Positions 8,459-18,107 are shown, counted from the stretch's first letter. The stretch is 32,141 nt of DNA from Bacteroidota bacterium (GCA_027592755.1 JAQCLE010000036.1:1-32141), one strand, 5' to 3'. Numbers and translations: made by a program. The notes: generated from the sequence alone by a model not told the origin.

Positions 8459-9606
8459 GAGACTGGATAGATACTTATCTGAAAGGAGACAAAATAATAT
8501 GGTCAATAGTGATTCTATTATCTGTCTTCAGTATCCTGGTCGTATATAGCGCCACAGGAACGTTGGCCTATAAAATGGCCAACGGTAATACTGAGTTTTA
8601 CCTCTTGAAACATACGTTCCTGGTGGTCCTAAGTCTCGTAGCTATGTGGATTACTCATAGAATAGATTATCGATACTATTCTAAAATCTGCCTTATGGCA
8701 TTATGGGTATCGGTTCCACTGCTTCTATACACCTGGCAATTCGGAGTAAATATTAATGAAGCTTCCCGATGGATTACAATACCAGTGCTTAATCAGGCTT
8801 TTCAACCTTCGGATCTGGCAAAATTGGCCCTCATTGTCACCCTGGCAAATATGCTTTCCAAAAAGCAGCATAACATCGATGACATTAAAGAATCGCTAAT
8901 CCCCATACTCCTGTGGTGTGGAACAATTTGTGGATTAATCGCTCTTACCAATGTTTCAACAGCATTATTGCTGTTCTTGACTTGTATGCTAATTATGTTT
9001 ATTGGCAGGGTACCATTGCAATATCTGGCCATGCTCGTCATCATAGGGGCACTGGCTGGATCAATTGCGATGTTGGTTGGCCAGCGATGGGAAACTGTAA
9101 TCAGTCGGGTTGATATTTTTATTCAAGGTGACGAAATTCCTTATCAGGCAGAGCAATCATTCATTGCCATTGCAAATGGTGGCATTACTGGGAAAGGTCC
9201 GGGGAATAGTGATCAAAGGACATTTTTACCTCACTCGTACTCTGATTTTATTTATTCTGTGGTTATCGAAGAATATGGCTTAATAGGAGGCTTGTTTGTG
9301 ATAGTTCTTTATCTGATGCTCCTTTTTCGGGGTATGAGGGCAGTAATCAGTAGTCAGAGCGCCTATGGAGGACTGCTTTCCGCGGGTTTAAGTTTCGCAC
9401 TTGTGCTTCAAGCCATCGTCAATATTGGTGTTGCTGTTGGCTTGCTTCCAATTACAGGTTTGACATTGCCTCTCATTAGTATGGGCGGCACTTCACAGTT
9501 ATTTACAGGAATTGCCATCGGAATTATTTTAAGTGTTAGTAGACAAGAGTTTGATGAGGAACAAAATCAATTGGAAGAAGTTAAAAACGTAGCTGTAGCG
9601 GCATGA
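8455..9606 (+). CDS. ftsW: Septal peptidoglycan glycosyltransferase FtsW (SEDS family)
   Basis: Polytopic membrane polymerase that uses lipid II to build septal glycan strands together with FtsI. About ten hydrophobic segments span the 383 residues. SEDS hallmarks are visible: NEASRWI, the QPSDLAKLAL segment, the NGG.TGKGPG loop, the FLPHSYSDFI motif with its conserved Asp, and GLTLPLISMGGTS near the C-terminus. ATGA overlaps occur at both ends (murD and murG). Confidence 0.97.
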   Translation: MRDWIDTYLKGDKIIWSIVILLSVFSILVVYSATGTLAYKMANGNTEFYLLKHTFLVVLSLVAMWITHRIDYRYYSKICLMALWVSVPLLLYTWQFGVNINEASRWITIPVLNQAFQPSDLAKLALIVTLANMLSKKQHNIDDIKESLIPILLWCGTICGLIALTNVSTALLLFLTCMLIMFIGRVPLQYLAMLVIIGALAGSIAMLVGQRWETVISRVDIFIQGDEIPYQAEQSFIAIANGGITGKGPGNSDQRTFLPHSYSDFIYSVVIEEYGLIGGLFVIVLYLMLLFRGMRAVISSQSAYGGLLSAGLSFALVLQAIVNIGVAVGLLPITGLTLPLISMGGTSQLFTGIAIGIILSVSRQEFDEEQNQLEEVKNVAVAA

Positions 9607-10712
9607 CCGATCAGAGAATATATCGTGTGATTATTTGTGGTGGAGGAACAGGGGGGCATATTTATCCAGCAATAGCCATTGCGAATACACTTCGTGAAAA
9701 GTGCAATGTTAAGATTCTTTTCGTCGGGGCTCTTGGCAAAATGGAGATGCAAAAAGTGCCAGAAGCAGGTTTTGAAATTATCGGACTTTGGATCAGTGGG
9801 TTGCAAAGGAGAATTACACTCGATAATCTATCCTTCCCATTCAAAGTCGTAAGAAGTGTAATTAAATCGCTCAAGATTATTCGGGATTTCCAGCCAGATG
9901 TCGTAGTTGGAGTCGGGGGATATGCAAGTGGGCCCCTTATGTTTGCCGCTACCAGTAAGAAGATCCCTGCGCTTATTCAGGAACAAAATTCTTACGCGGG
10001 TCTCACAAATAAATGGCTCGCAAAAAGAGTGCAGAAAATTTGTGTGGCCTACAGTGGTATGGAAAAATTCTTTCCAACTGATAAAATAGTTCTTACCGGC
10101 AATCCTGTCCGAAAAGATATTTTGGATGTGGATAACAAAAAATCAGAAGCTGTTGCTCATTTTTCTCTTAAGAGTGACAAGAAAACTGTGTTAATTATTG
10201 GCGGCAGCCTTGGCGCCCGATCAATTAATGAAGCAGTTGTCAATAGTTTACCGGAAATCACTTCTAATGGATTCCAGGTGATCTGGCAAACGGGTAAATT
10301 TTATAATGTGGAAATGATCGAAAGGACCAAGGAGTATGATCTTTCCAGCGTTCGGATTGTTGAATTCCTAAAAGAAATGGATTTAGCTTATGCGGCCAGC
10401 AGTATTGTAATATCAAGGGCTGGAGCTCTGAGCATTTCGGAACTATGTATTGCAAAACGCCCCGTAATTTTCATTCCTTCACCAAACGTAGCCGAAGATC
10501 ATCAGACTAAAAACGCAATGGCTTTGGTCAATGAAAATGCTGCACTGATGATTCCCGACAAAGAAGTGAATAGGAGGCTGGCACAAGAGGTGATCAAACT
10601 TGCAGAGAATAACAATCTAATGGAAACTTTGGCCGTGAATATTGGTAAGCTTGGGAAATCTGACGCCTCAAATCACATAACTGACGAAATTATAAAACTG
10701 ATGGCCGCATGA
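9603..10712 (+). CDS. murG: Undecaprenyldiphospho-muramoylpentapeptide beta-N-acetylglucosaminyltransferase MurG
   Basis: Peripheral membrane GT-B glycosyltransferase converting lipid I to lipid II with UDP-GlcNAc. The glycine-rich loop GGGTGGH is at residues 13-19. GVGGYASGP, IQEQNSYAGLTN, GGSLGAR and SRAGALSISE, all conserved in the family, follow in order. The 369-aa length is standard. ATGA overlaps join it to ftsW upstream and murC downstream. Confidence 0.97.
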   Translation: MTDQRIYRVIICGGGTGGHIYPAIAIANTLREKCNVKILFVGALGKMEMQKVPEAGFEIIGLWISGLQRRITLDNLSFPFKVVRSVIKSLKIIRDFQPDVVVGVGGYASGPLMFAATSKKIPALIQEQNSYAGLTNKWLAKRVQKICVAYSGMEKFFPTDKIVLTGNPVRKDILDVDNKKSEAVAHFSLKSDKKTVLIIGGSLGARSINEAVVNSLPEITSNGFQVIWQTGKFYNVEMIERTKEYDLSSVRIVEFLKEMDLAYAASSIVISRAGALSISELCIAKRPVIFIPSPNVAEDHQTKNAMALVNENAALMIPDKEVNRRLAQEVIKLAENNNLMETLAVNIGKLGKSDASNHITDEIIKLMAA

Positions 10713-12112
10713 CCTTGAGTAATTTACATAACGTCTATTTTCTCGGAATCGGTGGCATCGGTATGAGCGCCCTTGCTCGTTGGTTTAAGAACATGGGGCA
10801 TACAGTAACCGGCTATGATAAAACGCAAACCCCACTCACCAAACAATTGGTAAAAGAGGGTATTGAAATTCATTTCGAAGACGATCCAAGTTTGATTCAT
10901 CCGGAAGTTATAAGATCACCTGAAACGAGCCTAATCATCTACACCCCCGCAATCCCAAAGGATCATAAAGAGTTCAACTACCTCATCGCAAAAGGTCAAA
11001 AGGTTTTCAAACGATCGGAGGTTCTGGGCATAATCACAGCTAACCACTTTACAGTCGCTGTGGCGGGAACTCATGGGAAAACCTCCACGTCATCGATGAT
11101 AGCCCACATTCTAAAAAGCTCAGGTCGAAATTGTGCTGCTTTCGTGGGAGGGATAATGGTTAATTATAATTCCAATCTTATTCTACCGACAAGAGAAGAA
11201 GACTGTATTGTGGTAGCAGAGGCCGACGAATTCGACAGGTCGTTCTTACGACTTAGCCCCAACATAGCAGTTGTTACCGCTGCCGATCCCGACCATCTTG
11301 ATATCTATGGTGACAGCCGAAATCTCAAGCAATCATTCAGGGATTTTATAGAAAAAATTGAAGAGTCTGGAAAACTGTTCATTAAAGAGCGGGTTGCAGA
11401 TGAGTTGGATCTTTCAGGGCTGAACATCGACATTGAAACCTACGCTATAAGCGGCACAAAGATCAAAGCAGATAACATCAGGATTGAAAATGGATTTTTT
11501 GTTTTTGAGTACTCTAGGTCTCAACAGAATATAGGGCCTTTGAAACTTCATTTCCCAGGCAGGCATAACATTGAAAATGCATTAGCCGCAATAAGTGTAA
11601 GCCTTCATCTTGGAGTTTCCGAGAATCACATAAAGGCTGCAATCGAATCGTATCGGGGGGTGAGAAGACGTTTCGAAAAAATATTCGAGAATGACAAGAC
11701 CGTCTACTATGATGATTATGCCCATCATCCTGAAGAAATACGAGCGTTTCTATCGGCACTCAAAGAATTACTCCCTGGCCGTAAAATAACGGCAATATTT
11801 CAGCCTCATCTTTATACAAGAACAAGAGATTTCGCGGATGGCTTTGCAGAAAGTCTTCAACTAGCAGATCAGGTGATTCTAATACCCATTTACCCAGCGA
11901 GGGAATTACCAATTGAAGGTATTAACTCAGAGATGTTACTACAAAAAATAAATGATACGGATAAAGAAATAATAAAGAAAGAGGATGTGCTGGATAAATT
12001 GTCCAAAATGAGAATAGATGTATTAGCAACAATTGGCGCTGGTGACATTGACCAGTTGGTCGCTCCGATTAAAGTGATGTTAGAAAAAAGATATGAATCT
12101 GTTCAAAATTGA
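10709..12112 (+). CDS. murC: UDP-N-acetylmuramate--L-alanine ligase MurC
   Basis: Cytoplasmic Mur ligase that adds the first stem residue, L-alanine, to UDP-MurNAc. The N-terminal GIGGIGMSALA loop (13-23), the ATP loop AGTHGKTSTSSM at 119-130, VAEADEFDRSFL and the YDDYAHHPEEI motif are all present. Length 467 aa is normal. It starts in an ATGA overlap with murG. The 3' end overlaps the ftsQ start by 20 bases; murB and ddl, often found here in other phyla, are absent. Confidence 0.97.
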   Translation: MTLSNLHNVYFLGIGGIGMSALARWFKNMGHTVTGYDKTQTPLTKQLVKEGIEIHFEDDPSLIHPEVIRSPETSLIIYTPAIPKDHKEFNYLIAKGQKVFKRSEVLGIITANHFTVAVAGTHGKTSTSSMIAHILKSSGRNCAAFVGGIMVNYNSNLILPTREEDCIVVAEADEFDRSFLRLSPNIAVVTAADPDHLDIYGDSRNLKQSFRDFIEKIEESGKLFIKERVADELDLSGLNIDIETYAISGTKIKADNIRIENGFFVFEYSRSQQNIGPLKLHFPGRHNIENALAAISVSLHLGVSENHIKAAIESYRGVRRRFEKIFENDKTVYYDDYAHHPEEIRAFLSALKELLPGRKITAIFQPHLYTRTRDFADGFAESLQLADQVILIPIYPARELPIEGINSEMLLQKINDTDKEIIKKEDVLDKLSKMRIDVLATIGAGDIDQLVAPIKVMLEKRYESVQN

Positions 12113-12860
12113 TATAAAAAAATATCTTCAAATTGGGGCGATACTCCTTGCCTTTGTCATGAGCATTGCTTTTAGTCATGAGCGACAGCACATACTTAAA
12201 ACCAAATCTGTAGAAGTGCTGATTGATAACAACTATACAAATTATTTTGTAGAACAATCCGAGGTTACTGAACTAATTAATGGAAGTGAAAAGGATTACA
12301 TCACGGGTACTCCTTTAACAGATATTGAACTCCGGCGACTTGAAAAGAATGTTGAGAAGCACCCATATGTACAAAAAGCTGATATCTATCGCGATTTACA
12401 GGGGGTGCTGAGCGTTGAAGTCAAACAGAAAAAACCATTTGCCCGACTCTTCAAAAGAAATGGAACTGACTTTTACATCACTGAAACGGGAGAATTAATT
12501 CCGGAATCAGATAAATACACAGCGAGGGTTTTGATACTTGAAATGGAGAATGGCGGAATGATTGGCAATAAAAACATGGACGAAACCGAGTACGGGATCC
12601 GATTATTTGATTTGCTCAAAAAAATTAGCACAGATGAACTCTGGAAATCCCAAATAGCCGGAATATTCATTGACAGGGACGGAGAAATAGTCATTCAACC
12701 ACAAATTACAAAGCAAAGAATCGAGTTCGGACAACCAGATAACATCAATGCGAAATTCAATAAGCTAAGAATATTCTATCAACAGATTCTCCCTGCAAGA
12801 GGTTGGAACATCTATGCTCGGGTAAATGTCAAATATGAAAAACAAATCATCTGCGAATAA
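12093..12860 (+). CDS. ftsQ: Cell division protein FtsQ
   Basis: Bitopic divisome protein that scaffolds FtsL and its partners in the periplasm. A short cytoplasmic tail is followed by one membrane helix (about residues 11-28), a POTRA-like region (residues about 38-110 with the EKHPYVQKADIYRDLQGVLSVEV pattern spread over 90-112) and the FtsQ/DivIB beta domain. Sequence in this family is poorly conserved, so position between murC and ftsA carries weight. The start lies 20 bases inside murC; 11 bases separate its stop from ftsA. Confidence 0.93.
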   Translation: MNLFKIDIKKYLQIGAILLAFVMSIAFSHERQHILKTKSVEVLIDNNYTNYFVEQSEVTELINGSEKDYITGTPLTDIELRRLEKNVEKHPYVQKADIYRDLQGVLSVEVKQKKPFARLFKRNGTDFYITETGELIPESDKYTARVLILEMENGGMIGNKNMDETEYGIRLFDLLKKISTDELWKSQIAGIFIDRDGEIVIQPQITKQRIEFGQPDNINAKFNKLRIFYQQILPARGWNIYARVNVKYEKQIICE

Positions 12861-12871
12861 CCTTTAAGAAA

Positions 12872-14170
12872 ATGGAAGAAGATAAAATAATAGTAGGTCT
12901 TGATATTGGAACGACCAAGATATGCGTAATTGTAGGACGTAAAAATGAGTATGGTAAGCTTGAGGTCTTAGGAATGGGAAAGGCTGTCTCTGATGGAGTG
13001 ATTAGGGGCATTGTGACCAATATCGAAAAGACGATTAAAGCCATCGAAAAAGCCGTTGTTGAAGCTGAAGAACAATCCGGCATTAATATCCGGGTGGTTA
13101 ATGTTGGCATTGCAGGACAGCATATCAAAAGCACAATTCACCATGGCTCCATTACGAGGGCCTCTACTGAGGATGAAATTACCGTTGAGGATGTCATACG
13201 CCTCACAAACGACATGTACCGAATCGTGATTCCACCCGGAAGTGAAATCATCCATGTAATGCCACAGAGTTACACGATCGACTATGAAGAAGACATAAAA
13301 GATCCCGTGGGTATGTCAGGGGTTAAAATGGAAGCGGATTTCCATATCATAACTGCACAGACCAACGCCATTAACAACATTAATAAATGTGTGAAGAGAG
13401 CGGGTCTTGTTATCGAAAATCTTATTCTCGAGCCTTTGGCCTCAAGCCTGTCAGTCCTAAGCGATGAAGAAAAAGAGGCAGGAATTTGCCTTGTAGATAT
13501 TGGTGGTGGCACTACTGATATCGCCATATTCCATGAAAATATTATTCGACATACTGCCGTCATCCCTTTTGGTGGGAATATAATAACCAACGATATCAAG
13601 CAAGGATGTGGAGTACTTGAACCACAGGCAGAATTATTGAAAACACGATTTGCCAAAGCCATCGCTGAGGAAGCAAGTCCAAATGAAATCGTCTCCATAC
13701 CTGGTTTGAAGGGGCGTCCTCCCAAGGAGATATCCGTTAAAAACCTTGCCCATATTGTTGAAGCCCGGATGGAAGAGATCATTGAACTGGTTCACTCACA
13801 AATTATCATGTCTGGATATGAAGGAAAACTTGCTGGTGGGATTGTTGTCACCGGAGGCGGTGCTCAATTAATTAACCTTCAGCAATTGATCGAATATATG
13901 ACGGGTATGGATGTAAGAGTTGGTTATCCTAATGAACACCTTGGCAAGTCCAAGGTGGATTCAGTTAAAAGTCCCATGTACGCGACTTCTGTTGGTTTAG
14001 TGCTTTCTGGTTTTATGGGACTGGATGATAGAGAAAGTAAGTACATGGAATTTAAAACTGACAGAAAACAAAAACAGAAGCTTATGAATGAGGATAACTT
14101 TTTCAAAAAGATCATCGAAAAGACTAAAGGGTTACTTATTGATGACATTGATGAAAAAGAGGACTATTAA
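12872..14170 (+). CDS. ftsA: Cell division protein FtsA
   Basis: Actin-like ATPase that anchors FtsZ to the inner membrane. Phosphate-binding motifs of the actin fold are at residues 9-16 (GLDIGTTK) and 209-216 (DIGGGTTD); VVTGGGAQL follows near the end of the ATPase core. An amphipathic basic helix near the C-terminus (about 409-422, FFKKIIEKTKGLL) fits the membrane-targeting sequence. Length 432 aa is typical. It is followed by a 76-base gap before ftsZ, the largest in the cluster, in which I saw no good promoter or terminator. Confidence 0.98.
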   Translation: MEEDKIIVGLDIGTTKICVIVGRKNEYGKLEVLGMGKAVSDGVIRGIVTNIEKTIKAIEKAVVEAEEQSGINIRVVNVGIAGQHIKSTIHHGSITRASTEDEITVEDVIRLTNDMYRIVIPPGSEIIHVMPQSYTIDYEEDIKDPVGMSGVKMEADFHIITAQTNAINNINKCVKRAGLVIENLILEPLASSLSVLSDEEKEAGICLVDIGGGTTDIAIFHENIIRHTAVIPFGGNIITNDIKQGCGVLEPQAELLKTRFAKAIAEEASPNEIVSIPGLKGRPPKEISVKNLAHIVEARMEEIIELVHSQIIMSGYEGKLAGGIVVTGGGAQLINLQQLIEYMTGMDVRVGYPNEHLGKSKVDSVKSPMYATSVGLVLSGFMGLDDRESKYMEFKTDRKQKQKLMNEDNFFKKIIEKTKGLLIDDIDEKEDY

Positions 14171-14246
14171 ATGAGATAAATAATTAAACCACCTTGTATT
14201 GACAAAGAGGAGTGCATAAGTTAATCAAGGTCTAAATTGAAAAGTT

Positions 14247-15755
14247 ATGACAGAAAAACCTTATCAGTTCGATATTCCCACACACCGCAAGTCCATAATC
14301 AAAGTAATTGGTGTAGGTGGTGGTGGCAGCAATGCCGTTAATCATATGTTCAACCAGGGGATCAAGGATGTAGAGTTTGTGGTATGCAATACTGATTTGC
14401 AGGCACTTGAGAGCAGTCCCATTCCTAAACGGCTACAAATAGGTATCCACCTTACAGAAGGCCTTGGCGCTGGTGCCAATCCTGAAATGGGACGAAATGC
14501 AGCCATAGAGAGTAAGGAGGATATCCGGGAATTACTGAGTGAAAACACCAAAATGGTCTTTATCACTGCAGGTATGGGTGGTGGAACAGGTACCGGAGCG
14601 GCACCCATAATAGCCCAGGTGGCACGAGAGCTCGACATTCTTACAGTAGGTATTGTAACAGCCCCATTCTCATTCGAAGGGAAGAAGAAAATGATCGCAG
14701 CTGATAAAGGGATAGATGAACTGAAGGAGTTTTGTGATACCGTTTTGGTAATATCGAATGACAAACTTCGTGAGGTTCACGGCAACTTATCGATTCGTGA
14801 TGCATTTGGGCAAGCAGATAACGTATTGACAACCGCAGCCAAAGGCATTGCTGAGATCATTACCGTTCCAGGCCATGTAAACGTTGATTTTGAGGATGTT
14901 AGAACTGTTATGAGAAACTCTGGCGCTGCGGTGATGGGATCGGCAACGGTATCTGGTGAGAACAGGGCTACCAGGGCAGCTGAAATGGCAATCTCTTCGC
15001 CACTCTTAAATAATAAAAACATTCATGGCGCACAAAAGATTCTACTATCGATTATCTCTGGTGAGGAAGCCGAACTTCAAATGGATGAGTTAGCTGAGAT
15101 TACAGATTATATGCAGGAAAGTGCCGGAGATAATGCGGAGGTTATTTTTGGTCATGGTATTGATTCAGCACTTGGAGATTCCATTAGGGTAACCATAATT
15201 GCAACTGGTTTTGAGGCAAGGGAAGAACCTTATTATGAAGAAAGAAGGGAATCGAAAAAGGTTTTCGATCTGGAGTCGACAAAGCAAATTGATTTGTTCA
15301 ATGAAGGGAAAGTCACTTCCTCTGAGGGGATAGTTGATGAAGAAACCGAAAGTAATGGATACTTTTTTGAAAGCCCTGAAAAGGAAGACGAGGTAGAGGA
15401 AGATGAAAAGATCCTTTTTGAAATCGGAGAGGATTGTGAACTTGTAAACAAGCATGACCTTGGTGAAGACGATGAACTGGAAGAGTTGTCAGGGAGCGCT
15501 ATTCCGCAATCAAGGAAATGGATTCTGATTCAAAAAGCTGAAGAGAGGCGTTCAAGGTTGAAAGAATTGAAAAATCCAGATGATATAGATGCGGCATCTT
15601 TTAAAGAAAAACTAGAGATTCCTGCATATCAAAGAAAGAATGTCCATTTACAGGATGTTCCCCATTCGTCCGAAAATAATCTATCGAGATATACCTTAAA
15701 CGATGACAATAAAATTCTGGGTAACAATCGATTTTTACATGACAATGTCGACTGA
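14247..15755 (+). CDS. ftsZ: Cell division protein FtsZ
   Basis: Tubulin-like GTPase that forms the division ring. GVGGGGSNAV at 22-31, the tubulin signature GGGTGTG at 111-117 and the T7 synergy loop NVDFED at 212-217 are intact, so it should be an active polymer former. A long acidic linker (about 330-450) separates the core from a conserved C-terminal peptide, EIPAYQRKNV near 457-466, which binds FtsA-type partners. About 36 more residues follow (ending in NNRFLHDNVD), a tail I associate with Bacteroidetes FtsZ. The stop abuts the opposing flavin reductase gene with no gap. Confidence 0.98.
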   Translation: MTEKPYQFDIPTHRKSIIKVIGVGGGGSNAVNHMFNQGIKDVEFVVCNTDLQALESSPIPKRLQIGIHLTEGLGAGANPEMGRNAAIESKEDIRELLSENTKMVFITAGMGGGTGTGAAPIIAQVARELDILTVGIVTAPFSFEGKKKMIAADKGIDELKEFCDTVLVISNDKLREVHGNLSIRDAFGQADNVLTTAAKGIAEIITVPGHVNVDFEDVRTVMRNSGAAVMGSATVSGENRATRAAEMAISSPLLNNKNIHGAQKILLSIISGEEAELQMDELAEITDYMQESAGDNAEVIFGHGIDSALGDSIRVTIIATGFEAREEPYYEERRESKKVFDLESTKQIDLFNEGKVTSSEGIVDEETESNGYFFESPEKEDEVEEDEKILFEIGEDCELVNKHDLGEDDELEELSGSAIPQSRKWILIQKAEERRSRLKELKNPDDIDAASFKEKLEIPAYQRKNVHLQDVPHSSENNLSRYTLNDDNKILGNNRFLHDNVD

Positions 15756-16283
15756 TTAATAGGGGATGAATTTATCAATCTGTCTTTGAAGATAGTCACG
15801 ATATTGGTCGCTTAGCATTTTTTCTGTCATGTTGATGTTCTCTTTAATATTTGATAACCGAGGCCTATAGGCGAGGACATTCATACCACAGTAGTTAAAA
15901 ATATCTGTTAAATGACTGAGAGCTAGTCCAGCGCCCTGTTGCCCGCTTGACAATCCTACCAGGGCACATTTTTTATCAGTAAAAGTGGCCGGAAACTTCA
16001 ATCCGTCGATAAATGCTTTCAATACTCCAGGGAAAGATCCATTGTACTCCGGAACAATAAAAACAAACTTCGAAGCTTTCAACATTGTTTCTCGTTGACC
16101 ATTGAATATCTTATTTAAACCATTTTTTTCGTACAGAGCCGAACTTAAATAGTCATCTGGAAGATCACATAAATCAATAATTTGAGAATCAATTCCTTTG
16201 TCCTTCAGCAGATTGAAGTATATAGTCGCCAATTTTATGGAAACTGACCCCTGTCTATTAGTGCTACTAACGATAACATACAT
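15756..16283 (-). CDS. NADPH-dependent FMN reductase family protein
   Basis: Flavodoxin-fold NAD(P)H:FMN oxidoreductase of the ArsH/SsuE/YieF type, a soluble cytoplasmic enzyme. Near the N-terminus VSSTNRQGS forms the FMN phosphate loop; the family signature VPEYNGSFPGVLKAFID lies at about residues 78-94, and GLSSGQQGAG follows. The 175-aa length is typical. Physiological substrate (quinone, flavin, azo compounds) cannot be told from sequence. It lies on the opposite strand to both neighbouring operons and its stop codon directly abuts the ftsZ stop. Confidence 0.88.
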   Translation of the reverse strand: MYVIVSSTNRQGSVSIKLATIYFNLLKDKGIDSQIIDLCDLPDDYLSSALYEKNGLNKIFNGQRETMLKASKFVFIVPEYNGSFPGVLKAFIDGLKFPATFTDKKCALVGLSSGQQGAGLALSHLTDIFNYCGMNVLAYRPRLSNIKENINMTEKMLSDQYRDYLQRQIDKFIPY

Positions 16284-16352
16284 ACGTCCAAATTATGTGT
16301 AGTCAGCCACTAACTAAAATTTATGGGGCTATTTTTACCTTTTAAATTCATC

Positions 16353-17363
16353 ATGTTAAAGGACAAGAAGATCTTAATAACTGGAGGAACCGGTATACTA
16401 GGAAGAGGATTCGTTCGCTCATTTGTAAGAGATCATCCGGAAATTGGTGAAATCCGTGTGATGGCCCGTGACGAATCAAAGCATTATCAATTCTCACTTG
16501 AATTCCCACCAGACAGGTTTCCAAAAATTCGAAATTTCATTGGGGACGTGAGAGACTTTGACAGGTTAAAGGATTTGTCAACAGGTGTGGATGTCTTAAT
16601 TCATGCGGCTGCAATGAAGCATCTTTATTATTGTGAAAGCAATCCAGGGGAATGTCTTAAAACGAACTCCGAAGGCACACGGAATGTGGTGAAAGCGGCG
16701 ATTGAAAACAACGTCTCTAAATCTGTTTTCATTTCAACTGATAAGGCCGTTGAGCCGATATCAGTCTATGGTAACTCAAAGCAGGCTGCTGAAAAGATTT
16801 TTCAATCGAGATCCAACCAAAATTCAAAATTTTCAATCATGCGATTTGGAAATATCTGGGGTTCTAGCGGTTCGGTACTCCCACATTTTATGGCCCTCCG
16901 TGTAAAAGGTAATTTACCGCTAAAACATGCCAGTAGTACCCGTTTCTTTGGAACAGTGCATCAGGCTTTCAAAACTTTATTATTTGCCATTGAAACCATG
17001 CAAGGAGGGGAAGTCTACATACCAAAATGGCAATCTGTGAAAATAATGGACATGGCCAAAATTGTTGGAAGCAATAAATGTAAAATTTCCATTACTCATT
17101 TGGAAAACTATGAGAAAGTTCATGAAAAATTGATGGCTGATAATGAAAAGACCAGAGCATTCGAAAATAAAGAGCATTTACTCATCCCTAATGAAGATAT
17201 TGATCAGGATCGAGCACTTGATGTCTATCAAATGTTAAAAGCTGGCTTTGTGAACTTTTCATCTGACAACCCTTCAAATCTTTTGGAAATTGAAATGCTT
17301 GAAAAGGTGCTGGAACCATTGATGGCTTCTATCGATAGTAGAAAGAGTACAAAGACACACTAA
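16353..17363 (+). CDS. Polysaccharide biosynthesis protein, PseB/CapD-like UDP-sugar 4,6-dehydratase family
   Basis: Extended short-chain dehydrogenase similar to UDP-GlcNAc 4,6-dehydratase (inverting) and CapD/FlaA1 proteins that modify UDP-sugars for surface glycans. With the start at ATG 16353, the NAD(P) loop TGGTGILG is at residues 10-17, GDVRD at 64-68, and the active-site cluster STDKA (D130, K131) with YGNSK (Y139, K143) is intact. An in-frame ATG at 16323 would add ten residues before the Rossmann strand and looks less likely. It heads a run of five close or overlapping genes. The exact sugar product is not predictable. Confidence 0.85.
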   Translation: MLKDKKILITGGTGILGRGFVRSFVRDHPEIGEIRVMARDESKHYQFSLEFPPDRFPKIRNFIGDVRDFDRLKDLSTGVDVLIHAAAMKHLYYCESNPGECLKTNSEGTRNVVKAAIENNVSKSVFISTDKAVEPISVYGNSKQAAEKIFQSRSNQNSKFSIMRFGNIWGSSGSVLPHFMALRVKGNLPLKHASSTRFFGTVHQAFKTLLFAIETMQGGEVYIPKWQSVKIMDMAKIVGSNKCKISITHLENYEKVHEKLMADNEKTRAFENKEHLLIPNEDIDQDRALDVYQMLKAGFVNFSSDNPSNLLEIEMLEKVLEPLMASIDSRKSTKTH

Positions 17364-17384
17364 TTTTCATATTAAAATTACCTT

Positions 17385-18107
17385 ATGTACTTCTTCAAAA
17401 GGCTCTATTCTATTTATTGCCTTTTTGTATTTGGCATCCTTTTTATCTTGTTCTTGCCTTTTTATTGGATTCTGATTCAGAAGAAATCGTGGCATGTTCA
17501 TGCTCTCAGGCTGAATCGCTTTTGGACCCCGATTTTATTCTTTTTATGGGGGATTAGAATTGTGAAGGAATATAGAGAGCCCCTTGACAAAAAACTTCAG
17601 TATGTATTTTGTGCCAATCATTTTTCATATATAGATATACCGGTAATGAGTACAATTCCTCTCGCCGTTGTTTTCGTTGGGAAAATATCAATGTCTAAAA
17701 TTCCATTATTTGGTTATCTGTATCGAAATCTTCATGTATTAGTGGACCGTCAAAGCAATAAAAGTCGGTATGAGGCGATGAAAAAGTCACTGGAAGTTTT
17801 TGATCGTGGGTTTAGTCTCGCGATATTTCCGGAAGGAGGAATTATATCAAAGAATCCTCCTGAGATGGCTGCTTTCAAGCGAGGGGCTTTCAAAGTAGCT
17901 ATTGAACGTAAGATTCCAATTGTGCCGGTAACACTTCCATATAACTACCTTTTCTTTCCTGATGATGGGAAGATGCTACTCAGTTACAGATCACTAAAAA
18001 TTATTTTTCACAAGAAAATTGAGACCTCAAATTATACCGAATCCGAAATCAATGATCTTAACAAAAAGGTTTTTGATATTATTGCGGGTGAGTTAGTCAA
18101 GGAATAG
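17385..18107 (+). CDS. 1-acyl-sn-glycerol-3-phosphate acyltransferase (PlsC family)
   Basis: Membrane-associated acyltransferase that probably makes phosphatidic acid from lysophosphatidic acid. The catalytic NHxxxxD motif is NHFSYID at 78-84 (H79, D84). The phosphate-binding motif FPEGG is at 148-152. An N-terminal hydrophobic segment (about 10-30) anchors it. Length 240 aa fits. It lies 21 bases after the dehydratase and three bases before gatC. An alternative is transfer to another lysolipid. Confidence 0.9.
   Translation: MYFFKRLYSIYCLFVFGILFILFLPFYWILIQKKSWHVHALRLNRFWTPILFFLWGIRIVKEYREPLDKKLQYVFCANHFSYIDIPVMSTIPLAVVFVGKISMSKIPLFGYLYRNLHVLVDRQSNKSRYEAMKKSLEVFDRGFSLAIFPEGGIISKNPPEMAAFKRGAFKVAIERKIPIVPVTLPYNYLFFPDDGKMLLSYRSLKIIFHKKIETSNYTESEINDLNKKVFDIIAGELVKE

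Noticed and set aside
13282-13782. 166-codon minus-strand ORF inside ftsA
   Set aside because: Antisense to the conserved FtsA ATPase core, low-complexity Ser/Ile-rich translation typical of a shadow frame.
14191-14231. Inverted repeat ACCTTG / CAAGGT in the ftsA-ftsZ gap
   Set aside because: Only six base pairs with a 29-base loop and no T-run; as likely by chance as a terminator or leader structure.
15165-15455. 96-codon minus-strand ORF in the ftsZ linker region
   Set aside because: Antisense of the acidic linker yields Phe/Leu-rich sequence that mimics a membrane protein; composition artefact.
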